64,000 nucleotides of DNA from Dichetophora obliterata (lineage: Eukaryota; Arthropoda; Insecta; Diptera; Sciomyzidae): contig OY986435.1 in NCBI GenBank assembly GCA_963920525.1, positions 224,836,093 to 224,900,092 on the forward strand, written 5' to 3'. Shown here piece by piece: positions 1-11,016 of the stretch; position 1 is the first letter of the stretch; every line of letters starts with the position of its first letter. The translations under genes and the position numbers were made by a program. Below the pieces are notes generated by a model that made no database searches, was not told the origin of the DNA, and saw nothing but the letters and a program-made list of their open reading frames with translations.

Positions 1-109
1 GCTACCCAGTCAACCAACAGAAACACGAGGTTATGGTATCAAAACGGCTCACTAGAACAACTTGAATCCTACTTGCATGTAGAATCACCATCAAAATCAA
101 CCAACCAAC
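1..109 (+). mobile_element. 3' terminus of a LINE (same family as the copy at 34841-36194)
   Basis: This stretch matches, base for base over most of its length, the reverse complement of 34841-34950, which is the 3' untranslated tail of an RNase H-encoding LINE. It ends in the same CCAA-type repeat (aaccaaccaac, 98-109). The coding part would lie upstream of the window. The copy runs in plus orientation, and the change in sequence character at 110 marks its end. Confidence 0.75.
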
Positions 110-884
110 GCCTCTTTTCAGGAAAATTAAAATCGCAATATAGTCTTAACTACTGGACCGAAATAATAAATTCTTAACTATATAAAGTTGCGAGTGGACA
201 AAGGGGCATGGCCTCGCCCATATAACCCAAAATTTAAAATCGTCATATCTTGGGCATTTTTTGACCAACGGCGGCAGTATTTGCTATATATGGTATTGGC
301 ATGAATAGAAATACGTACCAAAAGAAAAGTGGGCGGAGCACGCCCCTTTGTTTACGATATATTGGAGGCTGGACCTGTTAACCGATCTTAAATTTTCACA
401 GCGTGCAGCTTTGACTCGGGAATACTAATAACATGATAATATTTTTAACCATGCACACTTCTGCACCTACTTTTTTACTACGTTTATTAAAGCCTTTACC
501 TCAAATTTAATATACATAATAATTAAAATAGTGGGGTAGCCCCATTCTCTTTCTCCCACAACTTTCTGCAAAACAGCTGATTTTGTAATATGTGTTAATT
601 AAAAAAGAGAGTGGAGTAACCCCATTCTCATTCTCCCACAACTGACTGCGAAACAGCTGATTGTGTTGTTGCTGCTTTTTGATTGGTCTAAAAATAAAAA
701 GGGGGAGCATGAAGCAATTTACATGCGGTTCAGTGCTGAATTCTAATTGGTTTACAACAAAAAAAGGGGAGAAGCATTGCAATAATTAAATTAAAATTAA
801 ATACATAAATTTTTGTAAATATATAAATACTTTTAATTTTATTTTATAAAGAGGGGGGTAGCGAAGCACACCGGGTTCAGCTAG
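110..884 (+). mobile_element. Helitron-like element, 3' part
   Basis: The segment ends in ccgggttcagctag followed by T (CTAG at 881-884). This is the same terminus as the better-defined Helitron at 53770-55081 (ccgggttccagctag, then T). Motifs such as aaaggggcatggc and cccatataaccc are shared with that element's internal units. No clear 5' end is visible, so 110 is only the end of the LINE tail. No protein is encoded. Family assignment rests on the 3' terminus and shared motifs. Confidence 0.5.
531..662. repeat. Two tandem 80-bp units
   Basis: Two near-identical blocks start at 531 and 611 and share a core of about 52 bp, from gtgg-gtagccccattctc to aaacagctgatt. They lie inside the Helitron-like 3' part, and such internal tandem units are common in non-autonomous Helitrons. 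Confidence 0.75.
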
Positions 885-1084
885 TACGATATAAAAATCA
901 AGACCACAACTATCATAAACATATTTAGATTTTTTTTTTGTTTATGTTTATTAATTTTGTGTTTTTGTAATTTTTTTTTTTTGCATAAAAATTAATGGTT
1001 TAGTGAAAGAATCATGATAATTTCTCAACACGTTATTGAGTTATACTCTCAAATGCCCTTTTAACACTGGCACAGCAACAACAG

Positions 1085-1540
1085 CGCAACCTACCGGGTC
1101 AAACTTTAGATTTAAAACATCTACAGACCCAGCCGCAAACACACACCAAATTTCATCGAAATCGCTCCAGCTGCTTGGTAGGAGTTCAGTGACAAAGCCA
1201 TGTGCAGAAGAATTTTATGTAAAAAGATATTCCCCGGCAGACGTTGTCCTTCCACCGCCAGCCAAATTTTAATCTTAAACGACCAACACCGTGTGAAATA
1301 TAGCATTTTCAATGAATTGTGAGCGGTAAAAAGGGCCGTGGTAACCCATTTTCAGTACAATTGCCGACAGTAAGTCTAAAAACTAAATTACCAAATTTTA
1401 ACCTTATACGACCAAAACCGTCTGAAATATAGCATTTTAATTGATTTGTGGGCGGTAAAAGGGGGCGTGGAAGCCCATTTTTAGTACAGTTTCCGACCAT
1501 AAAATATAAAAACATATTACCAATATTACCAAACACAACA
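1085..1540 (+). mobile_element. Helitron-like block with tandem 129-bp units
   Basis: Two copies of a unit starting ccaaatttta begin at 1262 and 1391, and each carries a GGGCGTGG-like core (aagggccgtggtaaccc; gggggcgtggaagccc). The preceding stretch has phrases recurrent in fly dispersed repeats (accaaatttcatcgaaatcg, ccccggcagacgttgtcc). The ends are not defined. I assign it to Helitron-like sequence by resemblance to 53770-55081. Confidence 0.4.
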
Positions 1541-1704
1541 AGAAATTCAAAAGCAAATCGGAAACTTCGTTCTTGAGTTATTTAGTTTCAAAAACATTTC
1601 ACGTTTTTGTTGTATATACAGTCGCTCACACAAGTATTCGGCATAAGATCTCTTTCTAAACTGACCAATATTTTTAATTAATTTGACATCACTTTTGTTT
1701 CTAT

Positions 1705-1730
1705 GCATGTGTGAATTCATTTGGCGTAAG
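1705..1730 (+). repeat. Left subterminal repeat of the Tc1-like element
   Basis: The stretch gcatgtgtgaattcatttgg and the following gcgtaag resembles the outer terminus (cacaagtattcggcataag) in the same orientation, about 85 bp inside the left end. By analogy with Tc1 elements of the IR/DR type it would be an inner transposase-binding site. Confidence 0.45.
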
Positions 1731-1782
1731 GTTTTTTCAAAGGCAATTTGTCTTTCTGTACGTTTTTTAAAATTATAAAAAA

Positions 1783-2795
1783 ATGGGTAGGTAGTCCGCT
1801 AAAACTACTATTGAAGAAAAAAAAATAATTTTTAGAATGCGTGAAGAAGGAAAAACACTGAAAGAGATTTCAAGTTCAACAAATAGAAGCATTTCCACCA
1901 TTCATAGCATTTTAGAAAGGAATTCGCTAAGTGTTAGTAAACGTTCAGGCAGGCCAAAAAACTAAGTTTTGGGGACGAGTGCATTATAATAAGAAAAATT
2001 AAGGAACAGCCTCGTACTTCTGCCATTGAGGTTAACAGAGACCTTTCAGAATATCACGATGTACAGGTCAGTGATGAAACTGTTCGGAGGATGCTCAGAG
2101 CTGCTGCTTACAATGGAAGAACTCCCCATATTAAACCATTGATAAGCGAAAAAAATCGTAAAAACACGCATAGAATTTGCAAAAAAATATAGAAATCAAT
2201 ATACTGAGTTTTGGTAAACAATCAGATTCAGCGATGAAACAAAATTTAACATTTTTGGACCGGATTGTGGTAAGAAAATGTGTGTGGAGGAAGAATAATA
2301 CGGGAGTGAGTCCAAAAAATAAAATCCCATCTGTGAAACATGGAGGTGGTAACGTCATGCTATGGGGGTGTATGAGAGCAAATGGAGTTGGCAACATCCA
2401 GATTATAACTGAAAAATTGAACCATCAGCAGTATATTCAAATTTTAAAAGGCAATTTGGAAGCAGGCATCTGGGCTTTTGGGTCGTTATATATTTAAACA
2501 AGATAACGACCCGAAGCAAACAGCTCAAAATACGCGACTATGGATGCTTTACAATAAGCCAAGTATTTTGGGAACAGCTCCTCAGCCGCCGAATCTCAAC
2601 CCGATCGACTATTTATGGGTGGACTTGGAGCAATTTATTCGAAAGCATCCTAACACATCAAAAAAACAATTAAAACGAGTCATTACAGAAGAATGGGCGA
2701 AAATTACATCTGAAAGAACTCGGAAGCTGGCTCTGTGGATGCCAAATCGCATTAAGGAAGTCATTAAGCTCAAAGGTTACGGCACACGCTATTAA
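1783..2795 (+). pseudogene. Tc1-like transposase, broken
   Basis: The frame starts at an ATG at 1783 but has a TAG at codon 4. A helix-turn-helix region then reads through about 1960 (MREEGKTLKEISSST and RPKN are recognisable). The catalytic core follows in pieces: FSDETKFNIFG (about 2228-2260, first Asp), a frame change, VKHGGGNVMLWGC (about 2335-2370), another frame change, then QDNDPKQTAQN (second Asp, about 2500) and PPNLNPIDYLW (about 2590-2625). At the last site the family usually has Glu (PIE), and here it is Asp (PID). Spacing between the second and third acidic residues is slightly short. At least two frameshifts plus the early stop make it inactive. Confidence 0.85.
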
Positions 2796-2833
2796 AATTA
2801 ATATTTTTTTATTTTTTCATTATTTTATATTAA

Positions 2834-2857
2834 ATTCCGAATACTCTTGTGAGCTGA
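2834..2857 (-). repeat. Right subterminal repeat of the Tc1-like element
   Basis: The stretch attccgaatactcttgtgag closely copies the right terminus (ttccgaacacttttgtgagg), about 200 bp inside the end and in the same orientation. With 1705-1730 it completes an inner pair of sites. The match is stronger than on the left. Confidence 0.65.
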
Positions 2858-3057
2858 TTTTTTTGATATGTTGTTTTTGATGTGAATATTCCAACAATGT
2901 TTTTCTCTTAAGCTTTATTTTTTGTGCGTAAATGAAAATGTATACATAAAATAAATAAGTTAGTTGATTTTTATTTGAATTGGTCTATATATGGTAAGAT
3001 TTAAATTAGTATGAATTAAAAATATAACAATTCCGAACACTTTTGTGAGGCACTGTA

Positions 3058-3616
3058 TATAGATAGCCAATAGATCGGTTTTTCTGAAGCCATTTCTGGT
3101 GGCTTTTGTATTACATGACATAACACAATAAAAAATTGTTAAGTTTTTTACGAAATATAATAAATAATGTAGGACAGTTAAAATTCAATATAACTTAATA
3201 CTAAGCTTTTCAAACATACCCTCAAGATGGAAAATTGTGATAAGAACAACAACAACAACAAAAAACCGGTTTGTAAGGCAATTTGATAAGTCAGTGCACT
3301 TTTAAACAAAAGGTATTTTTTCAGTCAAAAAGCGTTTTATTGCTCAACAAATAGATCAATACATTTATATAAAATTATATATAAATTAGCCATTTCAGCT
3401 CTAGGAAAGAACTTTGAGCGAGTTAATATTGATCAATTTTTTTGTGTGTGTTATTAAATGTTTGAACACAAATTATCGAGAACTGGACCTATGAGATTTA
3501 TGCCGACTCCGAACTGCTTATGTTCTCAAGAAACTTTACATGGCAGTTTTTTACTCTCTGAGGTGTTGCAGAGAGGTTGCGAACCAATAGATATATTAAT
3601 TCAATTGAAAAAATAT
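3058..3616. other. No gene seen; AT-rich spacer
   Basis: Between the Tc1-like element and the tRNA-like sequence I find no open frame or repeat end. A short AAC run (3243-3262) is the only simple repeat. Confidence 0.6.
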
Positions 3617-3705
3617 TCTATCTGAGCTGGGAATTGAACCCGGGCTACCACAGTGCCTTATCTTACGGGCCACGCACTCTACCCAGTAGGCTTCGGCCGC
3701 TGCAC
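3617..3705 (-). repeat. tRNA-like sequence, probably the head of a SINE
   Basis: Read on the minus strand, there is an A-box-like stretch (tactgggtagagtgcg) and, about 45 bases on, a B-box-like stretch (gggttcaattcccag), the internal promoter layout of RNA polymerase III genes. The T arm nearly pairs (ccggg with cccag), but no 7-bp acceptor stem forms, so a working tRNA is unlikely. It abuts the 3' end of the mariner coding region once the hAT-like element at 3708-6999 is removed. A tRNA-derived SINE or tRNA pseudogene is the best reading. Confidence 0.5.
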
Positions 3706-3707
3706 AA

Positions 3708-4018
3708 TAGGGTGGATCGAAAAAACATTTTGTGTCTGATCGTATTCTAATAGCACGCAAAAGTTGCGGACTTATGCCAATAGTATCTGTGCAAAATATT
3801 CATATAATTGGATAATATCTTCTGTCTCAAACCTTGGCCCAAAGTTTGTTATTACCATTTATATAGGAGAAAGTGCTCTTTTTTTGGAAAAAGTCATCAT
3901 AATTTTTTTTTAGTGTAAATTGTTACAAAACTGGTACGCATAGCATTTTGCAATTAATTGCTTGTTACAATGAGTTATCAAACAGAAAAATTGGACAAAA
4001 ACTACAGGAATTGTGATA
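3708..4018 (+). repeat. Left terminal inverted repeat of the hAT-like element
   Basis: It pairs with 6688-6999. Shared blocks include gttgcggacttatgccaata, cttctgtctcaaaccttggc and ggaaaaagtcatcat. The match fades shortly after ttggacaaaa. Confidence 0.85.
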
Positions 4019-4371
4019 TTTTACTTTTCGAAAAAATAGTTTTTTCTTATTGTATTGAAAAAATCGTTAAAATACAAATTCAAATATTCTTAGTTTGTTG
4101 CAGTTTTCTGCGAACAATCGATCGACGTCTATGCTAGCCTGCGTGTGCGTTTATGTTGTTGTTGCTTGTAATTTTTATTTTCTTGTTCCCAGAATTTAAG
4201 CAGAAAAGAATTTATATTGTAAAATTGATTTGGCTGCTACTTTGCATTTGAATAATAAAGCTCAACAGTAAAGTCAAGGCAATCTGTTGTTTTGATCTCT
4301 TTTCACTCCGGAGTATTTGTTAGTGTTTTCCTCTATTTAAATTTATAAATCAAAGTCTAATTCCTTTCATA

Positions 4372-6315
4372 ATGTCAGTCTCGAAATTTTCTTCACGGCA
4401 TGCAGTCACTTGCCCAATTTTTGGAATTCCAAAAGACTTTCTTGGATCTCAGCTGCCGACATACGAAGACGTGATAAGATGTTGTCTTGACGTGCGGCGC
4501 CTTATGAGATTAGAAAGTGGTGGGGAAAAAGGAGCCAACATTTGCTGCCATTTCAGATGTTGTGGCTGGAAAATTTGAAGCCTTATACGAAAAGGCGTCG
4601 ATCCCAAGAGTGTCATCATGTAAGTGCTCAAATTTTGAAATTTGCAATTGTCTCAAAGAAAAATAAAGAGAAAAATCTCTTCATCGCTCGATTTACCAAA
4701 GATAGACTGCCTTACCGAAATTGAGAACGACAATGATGATGGCTGTCACCTTTACAAACCACCAATACGTAACCAACCAGTCAAAAATATTCAAATGAGA
4801 ATACATTTGAAAGAAAGTGTTCTCGTTTCTCAACGCTTTGGGGTCAGTGATAGAGCAGCAGTTGCAATCGTTACCTCTGCATATAAAGATGTAGGATTGA
4901 TAGCCGCTGATAGACCAGCAATGATCACTGAAAGAAACAAAATCAGACGTGATAAATTCAAAACAGGTGAAGATTTATATATCAGATCAAAAAATTATGG
5001 TCCGATAACAGGCCTTTACTTTGACGGTCGTAAAGATAGCACCATGTCTCAAATTAAGCACGGTACAAAGTATTACCGACGAACAATCAAGGAGGAGCAT
5101 ATTTCCCTTGTAGCCGAGCCAAATTCTTCATATGTAGGCCACGTAACCCCTCAATCAGGAAGCGCTCTAGATAAGTGCAATGCCATTTATGAATATGCTT
5201 GCAAAGAATTTAGTGGGGGTCTGACAAAGTTTTTGCTTTTAGGATGTGACGGGACCAATGTAAGTACTGGTTGGACCGGGGGAGTGGTAAGGAAGTTAGA
5301 AGAAAAGCTTAAGCGGCCACTGCAATGGATGGTATGCCTTATTCATTTCAACGAGCTACCGTTTCGAAGTTTGTTTGGGACCATCGATGGTACTGCTTCT
5401 GGACCGAATTCTTTTATAGGACCAATTGGATCCAATTTGACAGATTGCGAGACACGGCCTATCGCTAAATATACAGCTGTCAAATGCGATTTACCTGACT
5501 TTGATTCTAATTGTCTAAGCCTAACAGTGGCATCAGGTGTTTGTACAAATGACCTCCAATGCCGAGACCCAGGTAAGATTAACAAGGCTCGATGGCTTAC
5601 CACTGCAAACCGTGTTTTAAGATTATACGTTTCTACACGCACACCATCGGCGAAATTTCAACACATTGTTAAGTATTTACTTAAAGTTTACGTTCCCATG
5701 TGGTTTAAAACAAAAGGGATGAATCAATCAAAGATGGTTCCAGGCATCTCTTTGAGATCATACAACGATCAAGATTCCAGCCACCTGCATATCGCATCGT
5801 TGTGAATCGCTCGATTCAGCAGAACGCATTCTTCGCATTGCTAGAAAATATCCTTCTTAGCATGATAACAGACATCAGAACAGATATACGCCAAGATGCG
5901 CTTAAAATTATTTTGAAGGCCAGAGAAACGGCTCGCTCTAAATCATGTGGAGTTGTTCGCCACAATATTGTGCCTTCCGTAAATTTTAAGGCTACACATT
6001 ATTCTAAGATAATTGACTGGAAGCCTTGACGAAACATCGCCTCCAGTTTTGGATCATGTGTCTGATGATGAATTCATGCAAAAGTTATCAGGTAACGAAC
6101 TGTTTGTCGATTGGGATTTTTGTAAGTTCCCGTGTCACACAGTGGCTGTTGAACGGACAGTAAAACTAGTAACAGAGGCAGCAAGCACAGTATGCGGCCA
6201 GGAAGCTAGAGACCGACAGATAAGGTCAACTTTACAGTCTCGAAAACGACTGCCTATATTTGAAACAAAATCCGATTATTTTCTCGCCGATATAACTGAC
6301 ACTGATACAGATTAA
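4372..6315 (+). pseudogene. Transposase-like protein of the hAT-like element, frameshifted
   Basis: Four or five open pieces in different frames join into one protein. The start is at 4372. A Cys-rich patch (CKCSNFEICNC) is read in another frame around 4608-4655. The longest piece is 387 codons (4642-5805) with YFDGRKD (Asp about 128), GCDGT (Asp about 203), CLIHFNELPFR (about 231-241) and RWLTTANRVLRLY (about 317-329). These resemble the first Asp, the Cys/His block and the RW block of hAT RNase H-fold transposases. Frame changes near 4530, 4665, 5770 and 6020 lead to a C-terminal piece with CHTVAVERTVKL, whose Glu could be the last catalytic residue. It resembles a family of uncharacterised arthropod proteins I recall. 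Assignment to hAT is inference from the termini and this motif order. Confidence 0.7.
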
Positions 6316-6687
6316 CTCTACTTTAAAAATTTAAATTTATTAAAAAAAACATTATATAAAAATACAATAAAAAAATTATACAAAAAAAAAATACAAAAAA
6401 AATACAAAAAAAAAAATAAAGCTCTTCATGGTTGGGTGGTTGGAGAGGGCTCGGGTGGAACCTGAAGTGTAGCCACCTCCACGTGGTAGGTTCTGGGTCA
6501 CATTAGTTATAACAAGTGAGCTGAGAGCTACACAATAGCTACTATTACTATATAGTATTTGCATATATGACTATATAAAAATTATGTAATCTGCTATAAA
6601 GCCTTTTGTACTTGGCAGCAACAAAATTAAATGTGACATTTTAGACCAACATTTTGAATATTTGAGGCCAGTTTTGGGACAGAAAGT

Positions 6688-6999
6688 ATTGCAACTCTTG
6701 TAGATTTTGTCCAATTATTATGTTTGATAAGTCATTGTTACAAGCAATTAATTAAAAAATGAGATGCGTACTCGCTTTGTTACAATTTACACTAAAAAAA
6801 AATAATGATGACTTTTTCCAAACAAAGAACACTTTTTTCCTATATAAATGGTATGGACAAACTTTGGGCCAAGGTTTGAGACAGAAGATATTATCCAATT
6901 AAGTTAATATTTTGTACAGACATTATTGGCATAAGTCCGCAACTTTTGTGTACTATTAGAATTCGATCAGACAAAAAAACGTTTTTTGGATCCACCCTA
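6688..6999 (-). repeat. Right terminal inverted repeat of the hAT-like element
   Basis: This is the inverted counterpart of 3708-4018, differing by scattered substitutions and small indels. It ends in ccaccctaa-like sequence (ccaccct a at 6993-6999), directly before the ctgcacaa duplication. Confidence 0.85.
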
Positions 7000-7017
7000 C
7001 TGCACAATCAATATATT

Positions 7018-7780
7018 TGGTCCAGCGTTTTTAAAATTTTTGTCCCTTTCGCATATCATAATAGGTTTTATCAAGGTTCTCTAAAAAGGCGTTTGTTTTA
7101 GTGATGACGTTTTCATTCGACACAAATTTCTTACCGCCGAGACATTTTTTCAGGTTTGAGCATTTTTTCAGGCTGCAGAGGGCTAAATCTAAAGCATTTG
7201 GTAAATGGAGTCGCAGTTCGAAGCCCCATTTATTAATTTTTGTCATAGCGACTAAAACCGTGTGTGCCGGTACGTTGTCACTTTTTCTAAGCAAAATGCG
7301 GTCGTTTTGGCATCAAATCAATGTCAAATCTGTTTAACAGCTGTGAATAATATTCGCCGATGATCGTTTTAATCTTTTCAAGGTAATCGATATAAATGAC
7401 TCTGCATGCATTCTAAAAAACTGATGCCATGACCTTGCTGGACAACAGATTAACTCTGGCCTTCTTTGGTGCATATTCGCTATTATTTCTGCTGGCCAAC
7501 AGATTAACTCTGGCCTTTTTTGGATTGATTAGACTGTTCATTGGTCTCTGGTGTGTTGTGATGTATTCATGTTTCGTTTACGGTGCACAAATCCTTTCGG
7601 ATTGTGGTTGAACATCGCCAAACACTCCTTTGAAGTGGTCACACGGCTGTCGAGTGTAAACGATCTCGGCACCCATTTAGCGGATTACTTTTTCATGTGC
7701 AAATACTTGTGTGAAATATGATGTAACCGCTCAGTGGGGATGCGAACTACAGCCACCTTACGCACTTTCTTTCTCCAACC
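7018..7780 (-). pseudogene. mariner A transposase, catalytic block
   Basis: From the RTE junction the frame reads VRKVAVVRIPTERLHHIS, then KYLHMKK, an in-frame stop, and KWVPRSFT. The first catalytic site should be DETWIHH but reads NET-stop-IHH (7567-7578), so the Asp is changed to Asn and the Trp codon is TGA. The second site is SDNVPAHTVLVAM (about 7290-7255). The third, normally SPDLAPSDYF, is degraded to ALDLALCSL. Near 7440-7530 a segment of about 60 bp is tandemly duplicated (cagattaactctggcctt twice). The protein is inactive. Confidence 0.82.
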
Positions 7781-7806
7781 TTACTTACTTACTTACTTAG
7801 TTGGCG

Positions 7807-10783
7807 CTACAACCGTATGTCGGTCTTGGCCTCATCTAAGAATTTGCGCCAGCCATTTCTGTCTTTCGCTTGCTGGCGCCAGTTGGAAATTCCAAGCTTC
7901 GTCAGGTTGTCCTCTACTTGGTCTTTCCAACGAAGATGCGGTCGTCCTCTTCTGCGTTGACCGCCGCTGGGTACCGAATCGAATGTTTTCTTCACTGGAG
8001 CATCGTCTTTCATGCGCTGAACATGACCAAGCCAGCGAAGCCGCTCGATTTTAATGCGCTTGACTATGTCGATGTCAGCGTACAGCTCATACAGTTCATC
8101 ATTCCACCGTATTCGGTACTCGCCATTGACGCAGATTGGTCCGTAGATCTTACGAAGAATCTTTCTCTCGAATGCTCCTAAAGTCTTTTCATCTAAACTG
8201 CTCAGCGTCCAGGTTTGTGATGCGTAAAGTAGGACGGGCATGATGAGCGATTTATAGAGCGTGATTTTCGTTCGTCGAGAGAGGGCTCTGCTTCTCAATT
8301 GCCTACTGAGCCCAAAGTAACACCTGTTGGCAAGAGTTATTCTTCGTTTGATCTCAATGCTGATGTCGTTGGTTGAATTAATGCTGGATCCCAGATAAAC
8401 GAAGTTCTTCACAACCTCGAAGGAGGTATTGTCAACGGTAACGTGGGTTCCAAGACGCTGGGACTGTTCGTTTGTTGACACTAAGTATTTCGTCTTATCT
8501 GCATTCACTGACAGACCCATTCGACTTGACTCTCTTTCTAATTTGGAAAATGCTGCACTGACTTCGCGCGTATTATGGCCAATGATATCTATGTCATCAG
8601 CATACGCAAGCAGCATAACATTCTTGTAGAATATTGTGCCACTACGTCTCATATCAGCAGCTCGGATGATCTTTTCCATCATTAGGTTGAAAAAGTCGCA
8701 CGATAAGGAATTTCCTTGTCTGAAACCTCGTTTGGTAATAAATGGTGGGGAGAGGTCCTTCCCGATTTTAACTGCGCTGCTGGTGTTGCTCAGTGTCATC
8801 CTGCAAAGTCGTATTAGTTTTGCAGGAATACCAAATTCCTTCCTTCCTTATTGGGCTGTCGAAGGCGGCTTTGTAGTCGACAAAAAGATGGTGGGTGTCG
8901 ACTTGTTTTTCTTGAGTCTTCTCCAAGATTTGTCGTAGCGTGAAAATCTGGTCGATGGTGCACTTTCCAGGTCTGAAGCCACACTGATAAGGTCCGATCA
9001 GTTCGTTTACAATGGGCTTCAATCTTTCACATAAAACGCTCGACAGGACCTTATATGCGATATTAAGAAGGCTTATCCCACGGTAATTGGCACAGATAGT
9101 GGGATCGCCTTTCTTGTGGATTGGGCAGAGCACACTGAGATTCCAATCGTTCGGAATGCATTCTTCCGACCATATTCTGCATAGAAGCTCGTGAATGCGT
9201 TTAAGTAGAGCTTCGCCTCCATTCTTAAACAGCTCAGCAGGTAAGCCATCAGCTCCCGCGGCTTTGTTATTTTTGAGCCGAGCTATAGCTGTCAGAACTT
9301 CATCATAGTCGGGCAGCGGAACCTCGACGCTGTCATCCGCAATTGGGGTTTCCGGAATATCATCTCTATTGGCGGGATTGTTGCCAGCGTCGCCATTTAG
9401 AAGCTTAGAGAAGTGTTCCCTCGATAACGTCAGTGTACTCTGGACATCTGTCACTAGATTCCCGTTTTCATCCTTGCAGGAAGAGGCCCCGGTTTTAAAA
9501 CCATCGGCAAGGCGTCTTATTTTTTCGAAAAATTTTCGGGCCTCATTCCTGTCACCATACATCTCAATCTTCTCCTGCTCGCGCTTTTCTGCCTCTCTTT
9601 TTTTCCGCCTGAAAATATGTCTCTCTTCCCTCCTCTTTTCTTTGTATCGCTTCTTAGCAGCGCGCGTTACAACCGACTGCAGGGTGGCTTTGTAGGCGGC
9701 GTCTTTCTCTGCAGTGGCGTCGCGACACTCCTGGTCGTACCACTGGTTTCGGCGAGGGCGTTGGTAGCCAATCACCTCTTCAGCAGCCGCACGCATGGAG
9801 TTGGAAATGTGTGTCCACTGCGCGCATATATCATCGATTGGAGGAGTGCTTTGAAGTAGGAGTGAGAGTCGAGTGGCGAAAGCATCGGCTGTCTGTTTCG
9901 ATTGCAGCTTGTCGACGTCTAGCTTTCTCTGTGTAGGGTTGCGTGTATTTTTAGCTGCGCACAGACGTGTACGGATCTTGGCTGCAACAAGATAGTGATC
10001 CGAGTCAATGTTTGCACCACGGATCGTGCGTACATCCAATACACTGGAAGAGTGCCTTCCGTCGATCAAAACGTGATCAATTTGATTTTTTGTTTTTTGA
10101 TCAGGGGACATCCAGGTGGCTTTATGAATATTGAGATGCTTGAATCTAGTGCTACTTACGACCATGTTTCGTGCTGCGGCGAAGTCAATCAGCCTCATTC
10201 CGTTATCGGAGGTGTTGTCGTGGAGGCTGAACTTTCCGACCGTTGGACCAAAAATATTTTCCTTGCCCACCTTAGCGTTGAAGTCACCAAGCACGATTTT
10301 TACGTCGTGGCGGGGGCAGCGCTCGTAAGCATTTTCAAGGCGCTCGTAGAAAATTTCCTTGATCTCATCGTCCTTGTCTTCTGTCGGAGCGTGCGCACAT
10401 ATTAGGCTTATATTGAAAAACCTAACCTTGATGCGGATTATGGCAAGTCGTTCGTTCACAGGTGTGAATCGCAGGACGTGGGGCCGTAGTCTCTTGCCAA
10501 CTACAAATCTGCATCCAAACTCGTGCTTCTCTGCATGGCCCCTGTAGTAGATATCACAGGGTGCATGCCGAATGCAACCCTGTCCCTTCCATCGCATTTC
10601 TTGGATAGCAGTGATATCAGCTTTGTATCTTTCCAAGACATCAGTCAGTTGGATAGAGGCACCTTCCCAATTAAGGGTTCGGACATTCCAGGTGCATATC
10701 CGTAAATCATTATCAGTTTTTCGTTTGCGGTAGTCGTCATCAGATTTGGGGATCAGTTTTCTTCTATTCTTTTGTGTTTTCAT
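7807..10783 (-). pseudogene. RTE endonuclease-reverse transcriptase, one small deletion
   Basis: Translation starts at 10783 (MKTQKNRRK). The apurinic endonuclease domain follows, with WNVRTLN (Asn33), QEMRWKG (Glu62), LGDFNAKVG (Asp167, Asn169), NQIDHVLID (Asp236) and SDHYLV (Asp262, His263). A basic linker leads to reverse transcriptase (AAGADGLPAELFKNG, CGFRPGKCTIDQI, DYKAAFDS). Right after DYKAAFDS, near 8845, a small deletion shifts the frame; KEFGIPAKLIRLCRMTL resumes in the frame that runs to 7807. That part has GFRQGNSLS, the catalytic YADD and a C-terminal region with GRPHLRWKDQV. Apart from this lesion the gene looks intact, so the copy is young. Confidence 0.93.
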
Positions 10784-11016
10784 TGAAATGGGTTTTTACG
10801 GGTGGGCTTCAAACCCGACGCACAACCTATTTTAAGCCTAGGGAGGCCCGCCGCTCAGATTAGCCGCCAAACTAACGGTTGTCAGTTTTGACGTTGCCCA
10901 GGAAACACCACGTGGAGGTTTGAGTCGACTTGAGGCGATTTCACAAAGATTATGCTGGCCTCGCCAGGTTGAGACAGTCAGACATGTTACATTGATCCAT
11001 CGCCCCCAGTTTCCCG
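10784..11016 (-). other. 5' untranslated region of the RTE element
   Basis: This is GC-richer, non-coding sequence between the 5' duplication and the start codon. It includes short self-complementary stretches such as gggcttcaaaccc. RTE elements usually carry an internal promoter here, which I infer rather than see. Confidence 0.55.

Larger units (their letters stand above)
1619..3055 (+). mobile_element. Tc1-like DNA transposon
   Basis: The termini are an imperfect inverted repeat of about 28 bp (left cagtcgctcacacaagtatt; right complement cagtgcctcacaaaagtgtt). TA lies immediately outside both ends (1617-1618 and 3056-3057), the expected duplication for Tc1/mariner. The 1437-bp length fits one transposase gene, which is present but broken (1783-2795). 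A second copy of the terminal motif lies further inside at each end, an IR/DR layout. Confidence 0.88.
3708..6999 (+). mobile_element. hAT-like DNA transposon with about 310-bp inverted repeats
   Basis: The two ends start tagggtggatc in opposite orientation and stay alignable for about 310 bp each (3708-4018; 6688-6999). The flanks are an exact 8-bp duplication, ctgcacaa, at 3700-3707 and 7000-7007. An 8-bp duplication with TAGGG-type termini is the hAT signature; inverted repeats this long are unusual for hAT. The inside holds one transposase-like gene in plus orientation (4372-6315), broken by small frameshifts. The element sits at the junction between the mariner 3' end and the tRNA-like sequence, so it is younger than both. 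Confidence 0.85.
7781..11016 (-). mobile_element. RTE-type LINE, full length (3.2 kb)
   Basis: The element lies between exact 7-bp duplications, tccaacc, at 7774-7780 and 11017-11023. The total of 3236 bp matches the usual size of RTE/BovB-like elements. It has a short 5' region (10784-11016), one long coding region, almost no 3' untranslated sequence, and a short tandem tail (acttacttacttactta on the plus strand, 7782-7799) instead of poly(A), all typical of RTE. It is inserted in a mariner transposase gene. Confidence 0.92.

Noticed and set aside
3617..3705. A functional tRNA gene on the minus strand
   Set aside because: A- and B-box-like stretches are present, but no acceptor stem can be formed and the anticodon stem does not pair well.
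7734..10705. Several plus-strand frames of 60-136 codons across the RTE element
   Set aside because: They lie antisense to the endonuclease/reverse transcriptase and show no motif of their own; they are shadows of its codon usage.
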